Assembly: GCA_035506535.1 (NCBI GenBank)
Contig: DATJPE010000093.1
Location: 57,828 to 121,827, forward strand
Direction: 5' to 3'
Origin: Actinomycetes bacterium
Lineage (GTDB): Bacteria > Actinomycetota > Actinomycetes > DATJPE01
Length of the DNA: 64,000 bases
Shown here one piece after another: positions 57,850-64,000 of this stretch. How positions within the stretch are numbered: the stretch's first letter is position 1; each line of letters begins with the position of its first letter. The notes under the pieces are model-generated. The model did not search any database, was not told the origin of the DNA, and was given only the letters and a program-made list of their open reading frames with translations. Both the position numbers and the translations under genes were made by a program.

Positions 57850-59091
57850 TTGGCCGTCGACAGTGCCCGGTCGCTGGGCCGGGCCGGCGTGCTCGTCGGC
57901 GTCGCGTCCGCCGCCGCCAACGTCCTCGGGTTCGTGTTCCTGGCGCTGCTCAGCCGGGCGTACTCCCCGGCGCAGTTCGGCGAGGTCTCGGCCCTCCTCG
58001 GCGTCGGGGCGATCGGAGCCGTACCCGCGGTCGCGGTCCAGCTGCTCATCGCCCGCCAGCTGGCGGCGGCACCCTCGGGCGCTGATGTGGTCTCCGGTCG
58101 CGCGGTCCTCGCCCTGGGGTCGGTCCTGTTCGCCGCCGTCCTCCTCGCCACCCCTGTCCTGCGCCCGGTCCTGCACATCCACGCGACGGCCTCGCTGCTG
58201 TGGGTCGGGCTCTCGCTGGTGCCCTTCACGGTGGGCGGGGGCCTGCAGGGACACCTGCTGGGCGCCGAGCGCTTCCGCGTGTACGCCCTCGGGCTGCTGC
58301 TGGTGAGCGGGGCCCGGGTGCTCACCGGCGGCGTCGCGCTCGGCGCCCGGACCAGCATCTCCACCACGATGGCCGTCCTCGCGGTGGCGACCCTGGGTGC
58401 GGTCCTGGTCCTGGCCGCGCTCACCCGGGTCGGCTGGTGGTGGCGTCCGGGCCGCACCCACGGCTGGTCTCGCGAGGTACGGCCGTTCGGGGTGATCCTC
58501 TTCGGGATCGGCGGGTTCCTCGTCCTGTCCGGGCTCGACCTCCTGCTGGCCCGGCACTACCTCGTGAGCCGGTCCTCCGGCGTGTACGCGGTCGGGAACC
58601 TGTTCACCAAGGCCGGCCTGTGGGGCCCGCAGTTCGTCGCGATCGTCGTCTTCCCCCGGTTGTCGGCCGGAGCCGGGCGCGGGCTGCTCGTGCGCGCGGT
58701 GGCGGCGGTCGTCGTCCTGGGCGGGATCGGGATCGGGCTGGTCGCGGCGCTCGGTCCGTGGATCGTCACGACGGTGGCGGGAGACGCCTACGCCGCCGCC
58801 GGCGGCTACGCGTGGCTGTTCGCGGTCCTCGGGATCCTGCTGGCCCTCGTCCACCTGCTGCTGCTCGGTTCGGTCGCCGAGCACAGCGGGTGGGCCAGTG
58901 CGGCCGTCTGGGTGGCCGTCGCGGCCGAGGTCGTCCTCGTCGCCACCATCGGCAGCGGCTCCGTCCGCGCCGTGCTCGTCAGCGCGACGGCGGTGACCGG
59001 CACCCTGGTGGCCGTGGCGCTCATCCGGCGCCTACGTGCACCCGGCGCCGCGCCCGCCGCCGCGCTACCCGCCGGGGCCGACGCTGCGTGA
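57850..59091 (+). CDS. Polysaccharide flippase (Wzx/MATE-like)
   Basis: A 413-residue protein with about twelve helices of the lipopolysaccharide/teichoic acid exporter group. It has GRAGVLVGVASAAANVLGFV, LLSRAYSPAQFGEVSALLG with the conserved G-E-x-S/A feature of flippases, LDLLLARHYLVSRSSGVYAV and GLWGPQFVAIVVFPRLS. It should move undecaprenyl-linked glycan units across the membrane. The start is TTG at 57850, supported by a GGGAGAAGG ribosome-binding site; no ATG or GTG fits. Its end overlaps the convergent methyltransferase by 27 nt. Confidence 0.88.
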   Translation: MAVDSARSLGRAGVLVGVASAAANVLGFVFLALLSRAYSPAQFGEVSALLGVGAIGAVPAVAVQLLIARQLAAAPSGADVVSGRAVLALGSVLFAAVLLATPVLRPVLHIHATASLLWVGLSLVPFTVGGGLQGHLLGAERFRVYALGLLLVSGARVLTGGVALGARTSISTTMAVLAVATLGAVLVLAALTRVGWWWRPGRTHGWSREVRPFGVILFGIGGFLVLSGLDLLLARHYLVSRSSGVYAVGNLFTKAGLWGPQFVAIVVFPRLSAGAGRGLLVRAVAAVVVLGGIGIGLVAALGPWIVTTVAGDAYAAAGGYAWLFAVLGILLALVHLLLLGSVAEHSGWASAAVWVAVAAEVVLVATIGSGSVRAVLVSATAVTGTLVAVALIRRLRAPGAAPAAALPAGADAA

Positions 59092-59904
59092 GCGCTTGGG
59101 GACCAGCCGCTTGGCCAGGGGGACCAGACCCGGGAAGCGGTGCAGCGCGCGCCAGACGAGCGAGGTGGCCGGACCGCGGACGCGGACCTGGAAGACCCGT
59201 CTGACCTGGACGTCCGGCGACAGGCGCGCCGCCGTCGCGCCGCTGCGACGGTAGGCGAGCAGCGCCAGTCCGTTCGCCCAGCGGGGGTCGTCGTCGTGGG
59301 CGGCCTCGAACGTGCGCAGCAGCGACCAGTCCGGGTGCGCCCGCACGTAGCGCTCGGTGGCCCGCGCCACCATCGGCCACGAGGCGTCGTCGACGAGCAC
59401 GAGGGCCTCGTCGGCGAGCAGCGGCTCGACCACGCCCAGGGCCAGCCAGTGCGCCAGGCCCGTGTGCGCGCCGTCGTAGAAGTAGACACCGACCGGGCGC
59501 CCGACGGCGGCCGGGGAGGCCAGCACCTCGAAGCAGTCGCCCTCCAGCAGCTCGAAGTCGCTGCCCTCGGGCGCGTAGCGCTCCAGGTTGGCGCGCAGCT
59601 CCTCCCGCGCGTCCGTCCCGAGCATGCCGAACTCCAGGAAGTTCTCCACGGCGACCACCCGTCGCTTCGCCGCGACGGGCAGCACCGCGCACACCGACCG
59701 CCCCTTGAAGGTCCCGACCTCGAGATACGCCTCGGTCTCCGGGAGCAGGCTCGCGGCCAGGCTCAGCACCGCCAGCTCGGCGGGCGTGGTGAAGCCCGAC
59801 ACGTGCTCGACGAGGTCGGCGAAACGCCCGTCCGCGGGGACGCCGAGCTCGGGGGGGCCCTCGAAGGCTCGAGGAAGCTCGGCGAGGAACGCCTCGATGT
59901 CCAT
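59065..59904 (-). CDS. Class I SAM methyltransferase (Methyltransf_24-like)
   Basis: A 279-residue protein. It begins MDIEAFLAELPRAFEGPPEL, then AYLEVGTFKGRSVCAVLPVA as SAM motif I, VVAVENFLEFGMLG, GVYFYDGAHTGLAHWLALGV and ALVLVDDASWPMVARATERY. This D-G-A-H ... D-D pattern occurs in metal-dependent O-methyltransferases of glycan and natural-product clusters. ATG at 59904; the frame is open upstream through the TylF-like gene but in another phase. It is last in a leftward unit with the TylF-like and acyltransferase genes. Confidence 0.85.
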   Translation of the reverse strand: MDIEAFLAELPRAFEGPPELGVPADGRFADLVEHVSGFTTPAELAVLSLAASLLPETEAYLEVGTFKGRSVCAVLPVAAKRRVVAVENFLEFGMLGTDAREELRANLERYAPEGSDFELLEGDCFEVLASPAAVGRPVGVYFYDGAHTGLAHWLALGVVEPLLADEALVLVDDASWPMVARATERYVRAHPDWSLLRTFEAAHDDDPRWANGLALLAYRRSGATAARLSPDVQVRRVFQVRVRGPATSLVWRALHRFPGLVPLAKRLVPKRSRSVGPGG

Positions 59905-59938
59905 GACCCGCCGGACGTTATCGGACCGGGCCCACCGC

Positions 59939-60646
59939 TCAGGGCAGCCGGACCACCAGCGCCTGCCCGGTGGGCAGGTACACCGGGCACTCGGGCCGTC
60001 CGGCGAAGTACTCGTCGACGGCCGCCCGGGCGCCCGGGCACGACGTCCAGCCGTAGTCGTCCACGACGAGGAACCCGCCGGGAACCAGGCGCGGGTGGAA
60101 GAACTCGCACGCGTCGCGGACCGAGGGGTAGATGTCCACGTCGACGTGGACGAGCGCGAACCGGCGGTCCTCGAGACCTGCGGCGGTGCCGGGGAAGACT
60201 CCCGGGTGCACCTGGGCGCAGGGCCGGTCGGAGAGCAGGGCCTCGACGGCGGCGAGCGAGGTGTCCGCGAAGTCGCCCTCCCGGTGGAGGTCACGCGCGG
60301 CGTCGACCAGCGGCATACCGGCGAAGGTGTCGAAGAGGTGCAGCGCGCGCCCGGCCGGCTGGGCGACGTCGGCGAGCAGCCGGGCGGTCCCGCCCTGATA
60401 GACCCCGACCTCGGCGAAGTCCCCGTGCAGGTGCAGCGCCTGGCGGGCCAGCGCCTCCAGCACGTACGCCGCCTGCGGGGTCACCAGGGTCAGGCGCCGA
60501 AGCGCCGCGTAGCGGCCGGCGAACCCGGTGTCGTCCTCCCACAGGTGGGCCGGGTTCGGCCGCCCGTCGACGGTGCGCTGCACGCGCCAGCCGTACCTGG
60601 CGAGCAGGTCCGCGACGCGACGCTCCAGCCGGGGGTCGACCCTCAC
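59939..60646 (-). CDS. TylF/MycF-like sugar O-methyltransferase
   Basis: A 235-residue protein of the macrocin O-methyltransferase type. It shows FAEVGVYQGGTARLLADV as motif I, LHLFDTFAGMPLVDAARD, the metal-binding VHVDVDIYPSVRDACEFFHP and GGFLVVDDYGWTSCPGARAA. Members methylate sugar hydroxyls in polysaccharides or antibiotics with Mg2+. The GTG at 60646 overlaps the stop of the acyltransferase gene by 4 nt, which fixes the start. Likely acts on the glycan assembled by the neighbours. Confidence 0.88.
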   Translation of the reverse strand: MRVDPRLERRVADLLARYGWRVQRTVDGRPNPAHLWEDDTGFAGRYAALRRLTLVTPQAAYVLEALARQALHLHGDFAEVGVYQGGTARLLADVAQPAGRALHLFDTFAGMPLVDAARDLHREGDFADTSLAAVEALLSDRPCAQVHPGVFPGTAAGLEDRRFALVHVDVDIYPSVRDACEFFHPRLVPGGFLVVDDYGWTSCPGARAAVDEYFAGRPECPVYLPTGQALVVRLP

Positions 60647-62628
60647 GACGTCCTCCCCCGCCCCGCCGCGTCGAGCAGCGGCAGCAGCCAGCGGCCCACG
60701 AGGCGGCCGCCGGGGGCGCCGACGTGGACGCCGTCCGGACGTACCAGCACCCCGTCCACCCGCGGCTGGTAGCTCCCGCCGGGGCAGAGCAGGCTCCGGT
60801 CGTCGAGCAGGGTCACGTCCGGGTGCCGGGCCGCGAACTCGCGCAGCACGGCATTGACGTGCTGCTGGCGGGCGGCGTCGTTGACCACCGGGGCGAGCTG
60901 GACGCCGTCGACCGCCCACGAGGCCTGCCCGAAGCAGGGGACGTCGAGCACGAGCAGCGGGACCCGCCCACCCGTCGTGGCGGTCCGTACCGCCTCCAGC
61001 CGGGCCAGCAGCGCCGCGTCAGCCGCGGGAGTGCCCACCCGCAGGACCGAGCCGCCGACCAGCTTGTCGAAGAGGTCCCAGTAGCCCATCGAGAACAAGA
61101 CGACGTCCGGGTGGACCTGGCGCGCCGCGGCCGTCCACTGGTCGAGATAGCCGTCGCACTGCGGTTGCGCGGGGGTCACCGTGGTCCCGACGACGACCGT
61201 CTGCGTCAGCAACCCGCACCCGATGACCGTCGACTCGGAGATCGCATAGCCCCGCATGAGGTCCCGCGGCAGGTACCAGCTGAGGAAACGACCGGGTGAG
61301 TCACCGATCACCAGCAGCGAGCGCTGACCCGGGCCCGGCGCGGCGACACGGGTCTCGTAGGTGCCCGTGCTCGCGATCGCCGGCGCGGGGAGCGCACCCC
61401 ACGTGCCGGCGACCAGGCACACCAGCACGAGGCACACCGCCGCGAGCGCCACCGCCGCGGTGCGGCCTGCGGACAGCCGCACGGTGAGGCGGCCGGTCCG
61501 GATCGGCCGCTCGACGAGGACATAGGACGCGGCCGCCGCCACGAGCGTCGTCGCGAAGCGCACGGTGAGCAGCCCCCACCCGTGCAGCCCCGTGCGCTCG
61601 GGGGTGAGGAGGAGGAACAGGGGCCAGTGCCACAGGTAGAGCCCGTAGGAGATCAGCCCGACCAGGACGAGCGGCCGCCATGACAGCGCTCGGGCCGCCG
61701 GCCCGCGCGGCGCGCGGCGCAACCCGTCGAGGACCAGGGCGACCGAGACGCACAGCAGGGCGAACCCGCCGTCGTACAGCCACCGGCTGCCGTCGCGGCT
61801 GTGCACGATGACGAACAGGGCGAGCAGCCCGCCGACGACGGCTTCGACACTGCCGAGCCGGTCGTCGCGGACGCTCCCGGGCCCGCCCGGCGACGGCCGG
61901 GGGCGGTTGAACACCAGGACCGCCAGACCGGACCCGATGAGCAGTTCCTGCACCCGGGTGTCGGTGCCGTAGTAGAGGCGGGCCGCGCTCGCGCCGTGAC
62001 CGGCGAGCCACGCGGTCCACAGGGCGGAGAGGGCGGCGAGGCCCAGCAGGGTGGCGGCGAGCCCGGCCCGGCGGCGCCGGGCGAGCAGGACCAGCCCGCC
62101 GAGCACGAGCGGGTACACCCAGTACCACTGCTCCTCGATGCCGAGGGACCACAGGTGACGCAACGGGGACGGCGCGCTGAACTGGTCGAAGTACGACTGC
62201 CCGGTCAGCATGAACCGCCAGTTGGCGACGTAGGCGAGCGAGGCCAGCCCGTCCCCGCGCAGCTGCCCGAGCCGGGCCGGGCCCTCGTAGAGCCGTGCCG
62301 TCAGACCCACGAACGCCAGGACGAGGAACAGGGCGGGTAGCAGGCGGCGGGCCCGGCGCAGCCAGAACCGGGTCACGTCGACCGAGCCCCAGCGCGCCCG
62401 CTCGGCCAGCAGCAGGCTGGTGATGAGGTAGCCGCTGAGGACGAAGAAGATGTCGACGCCGAGGAAGCCACCGTGGGCCCAGCCGACGCCACCGTGGTAG
62501 AGCATGACGAGGAGCACCGCGACCGCCCGGAGCCCGTCGAGGCTCGGCTGGTAACCGAGGGCGGGCGCCGCCGCCGGCTCACCGGTGCGCGGCCGGGTCG
62601 GGGCCTTCGTCTCGGCTGGTGAGCTCAC
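60643..62628 (-). CDS. Acyltransferase 3 fused to SGNH domain (OafA-like)
   Basis: A 661-residue protein. The N-terminal 390 residues are an acyltransferase 3 domain: SLDGLRAVAVLLVMLYHGGV, FLGVDIFFVLSGYLITSLLL, RRARRLLPALFLVL, HLWSLGIEEQWYWVYPLVLG and YGLYLWHWPLF. After a last helix near 410 comes an extracytoplasmic SGNH domain with LLVIGDSPGRFLSW (GDSP in place of GDSH/GDSL), FSMGYWDLFDK and the terminal RPDGVHVG with the catalytic Asp and His. Such fusions O-acetylate surface sugars, passing the acyl group from the membrane to the SGNH part. ATG at 62628; stop overlaps the TylF-like start. Confidence 0.9.
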   Translation of the reverse strand: MSSPAETKAPTRPRTGEPAAAPALGYQPSLDGLRAVAVLLVMLYHGGVGWAHGGFLGVDIFFVLSGYLITSLLLAERARWGSVDVTRFWLRRARRLLPALFLVLAFVGLTARLYEGPARLGQLRGDGLASLAYVANWRFMLTGQSYFDQFSAPSPLRHLWSLGIEEQWYWVYPLVLGGLVLLARRRRAGLAATLLGLAALSALWTAWLAGHGASAARLYYGTDTRVQELLIGSGLAVLVFNRPRPSPGGPGSVRDDRLGSVEAVVGGLLALFVIVHSRDGSRWLYDGGFALLCVSVALVLDGLRRAPRGPAARALSWRPLVLVGLISYGLYLWHWPLFLLLTPERTGLHGWGLLTVRFATTLVAAAASYVLVERPIRTGRLTVRLSAGRTAAVALAAVCLVLVCLVAGTWGALPAPAIASTGTYETRVAAPGPGQRSLLVIGDSPGRFLSWYLPRDLMRGYAISESTVIGCGLLTQTVVVGTTVTPAQPQCDGYLDQWTAAARQVHPDVVLFSMGYWDLFDKLVGGSVLRVGTPAADAALLARLEAVRTATTGGRVPLLVLDVPCFGQASWAVDGVQLAPVVNDAARQQHVNAVLREFAARHPDVTLLDDRSLLCPGGSYQPRVDGVLVRPDGVHVGAPGGRLVGRWLLPLLDAAGRGRTS

Positions 62629-62639
62629 GACGTCCCGGA

Positions 62640-63020
62640 TCAGTCAGCCGCCGGGCCCTGGCCGTGGTCGGCGAAGAGGGTGTCGCCGTCGCGGTTGCGC
62701 GTGCCCCGCTCGGTCCGCCGGGTCGTGCCGAAGGTCCACAGTCCCCCAGCGACGACGACGAGCGCGGCGAGACCGAGGCCGGCGGCCTGCAACTGCCGCT
62801 GCCGCACCAGGCCGGAGCAGACGGACGCCGCGAAGCTGCCCGCCGCCGGCTGCGCCGCGGTGCCGCAGCGGAAGGGCGCGCCGGACAGCGTCGGCCGCTC
62901 GATCGGGACCACGAGGACGAAGCCCGCGGCGAGCAGCAGGAGGAGGGCGACGACCACGCTGCCTCGGGCACCCCGGGACAACGTCGTCACGGTCCGCGTC
63001 TCCACCTCCGAGGTCGACAT
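62640..63020 (-). CDS. Small two-helix membrane protein, function unknown
   Basis: A 126-residue protein with two hydrophobic helices (VVVALLLLLAAGFVLVVPIE and AAGLGLAALVVVAGGLWTFG) and an outer loop of about 45 residues with two cysteines (FRCG, SVCSG) that could form a disulfide. No family is recognised. ATG at 63020, 10 nt after the epimerase gene stop and 11 nt before the acyltransferase, so it is in the same leftward unit. Confidence 0.6.
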   Translation of the reverse strand: MSTSEVETRTVTTLSRGARGSVVVALLLLLAAGFVLVVPIERPTLSGAPFRCGTAAQPAAGSFAASVCSGLVRQRQLQAAGLGLAALVVVAGGLWTFGTTRRTERGTRNRDGDTLFADHGQGPAAD

Positions 63021-63030
63021 GCCAGGGAGC

Positions 63031-64000
63031 CTAGCTGGCGAGGTGGCCCGCTCCTCCCAGGTCGGGGTGGCGCCGGAACCAGTCAACGGTCGTGCGGATC
63101 CCCTCCTCCACCGCGACGACGGGCTGCCAGCCCAGGACGTCGCCGGCGAGGGAGATGTCGGGGCGGCGTACCGAGGGATCGTCCTCTGGCCGGGGGACGA
63201 AGACGATCGGTGAGGCGGAGCCGACGATGGACACGACGAGCTCGGCCAGCTTGAGCACCGACAGCTCGCCCGGGTTGCCGATGTTCATCGGCCCGGGGTG
63301 GCCGCTGCCCAGCAGGCGGACCAGCCCCTCGATCTCGTCCACCACGTAGCAGACGGAGCGGGTCTGCTCGCCGTTGCCGGCCACCGTGACGGGTTCGCCG
63401 CGCAGCGCCTGGGTGATGAAGGTCGGGATCGCCCGCCCGTCGTCCGGGCGCATCCGTGGCCCGTAGGTGTTGAAGATGCGCGCGATGCCGGTGTCGGTGC
63501 CGAACGCGCGGCGGTACGCCATGGTGACCGCCTCGGCGAAGCGCTTGGCCTCGTCGTACACCCCCCGCGGCCCGACCGGGTTGACGTGCCCCCAGTACGT
63601 CTCCGGCTGCGGGTGGACCTGCGGGTCGCCGTAGGCCTCGGACGTCGAGGCGAGGAGGAAGCGAGCGCCCTTCTCGCGGGCCAGGTCGAGGGCGTGCCTG
63701 GTCCCCTCGGAGCCGACCCGAAGGGTCTCGATGGGCAGCTGCTGGTAGTCCACGGGCGAGGCGGGCGACGCGAAGTGGAGGACGGCGTCGACCGGGCCGG
63801 CGACGTCGAACGGCGCCGACACGTCGACCCGCTCGAAGGCGAACGCGGGATCGTCGGCGAGGTGCGCGATGTTGGCGGTGGTCCCGGTGCTCAGGTTGTC
63901 CAGGCACAGCACGTGCCACCCGTCGGCCAGCAGCCGGTCGCACAGGTGGGAGCCCAGGAAACCGGCTCCCCCCGTGACGACCGCTCGCCGGGCCGCTTCG
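63031..64000 (-). CDS. UDP-glucuronate decarboxylase-like epimerase (5' end cut by window edge)
   Basis: Extended short-chain dehydrogenase with the N-terminus outside the window. The visible part has the NAD-binding [59 protein letters not shown], then the UXS-type signature [20 protein letters not shown] with [15 protein letters not shown] containing the catalytic Tyr and Lys, and [23 protein letters not shown] enzymes make UDP-xylose from UDP-glucuronate; other NDP-sugar epimerase or dehydratase activity is possible. Its place points to pentose supply for the surface glycan. Confidence 0.88.
   Translation of the reverse strand, partial: EAARRAVVTGGAGFLGSHLCDRLLADGWHVLCLDNLSTGTTANIAHLADDPAFAFERVDVSAPFDVAGPVDAVLHFASPASPVDYQQLPIETLRVGSEGTRHALDLAREKGARFLLASTSEAYGDPQVHPQPETYWGHVNPVGPRGVYDEAKRFAEAVTMAYRRAFGTDTGIARIFNTYGPRMRPDDGRAIPTFITQALRGEPVTVAGNGEQTRSVCYVVDEIEGLVRLLGSGHPGPMNIGNPGELSVLKLAELVVSIVGSASPIVFVPRPEDDPSVRRPDISLAGDVLGWQPVVAVEEGIRTTVDWFRRHPDLGGAGHLAS

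Noticed and set aside
57703..58884. Upstream extension of the AftD2 frame on the minus strand
   Set aside because: It runs antisense through the flippase gene, is Arg/Gly/Asp/Glu-rich without motifs, and the family N-terminus begins at 57702.

Overview
The window is about 64 kb of very GC-rich DNA with GTG and TTG starts, frequent 4-nt stop/start overlaps and almost no gaps. RbpA, WhiA, an OpcA-containing pentose phosphate operon and AftD-like arabinosyltransferases mark it as an Actinomycetota chromosome (class Actinomycetes). The genus cannot be named from the sequence. I found no tRNA, rRNA, CRISPR array, insertion sequence or prophage, and no gene-free stretch over 300 bp.

Left part (1-30.6 kb) is core metabolism in an order common in actinobacteria: the suf Fe-S cluster operon (sufR-sufB-sufD-Rieske-sufC-sufS, leftward, sufS cut by the window edge, sufB carrying a complete homing-endonuclease intein); a divergent ECF sigma/anti-sigma pair; heme A synthesis (ctaA, ctaB) with an ATP-grasp gene between them; the rightward tkt-tal-zwf-opcA-pgl operon; then leftward rbpA, secG, tpiA-pgk-gap, whiA-yvcK-rapZ-uvrC, a Rieske lipoprotein and uvrA. 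A nuclease-like AbiEi/DUF559 gene sits between pgl and rbpA, with a related palindromic element on each side.

Middle part (30.7-39.3 kb) mixes housekeeping genes (uvrB, coaE, rpsA) with a metallo-beta-lactamase-fold hydrolase, a secreted barrel protein next to an Hcp-family protein, and two methyltransferases. A third copy of the palindromic element lies between a methyltransferase and uvrB.

Right part (39.3-64 kb) is mostly cell-envelope glycan genes: a DUF3068 membrane protein, three D-glycero-manno-heptose precursor genes (hddA, gmhA, gmhB), two very large AftD-like GT-C proteins, three cytoplasmic-type glycosyltransferases, a flippase, two membrane acyltransferases (one with an SGNH domain), three methyltransferases and a UDP-glucuronate decarboxylase-like gene cut by the right edge. 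Together they suggest a heptose- and pentose-containing, O-acylated and perhaps O-methylated surface polysaccharide.

The strongest candidate for something undescribed is the dispersed palindromic element family (17.1, 18.2 and 33.8 kb), two copies of which bracket the DUF559 gene.
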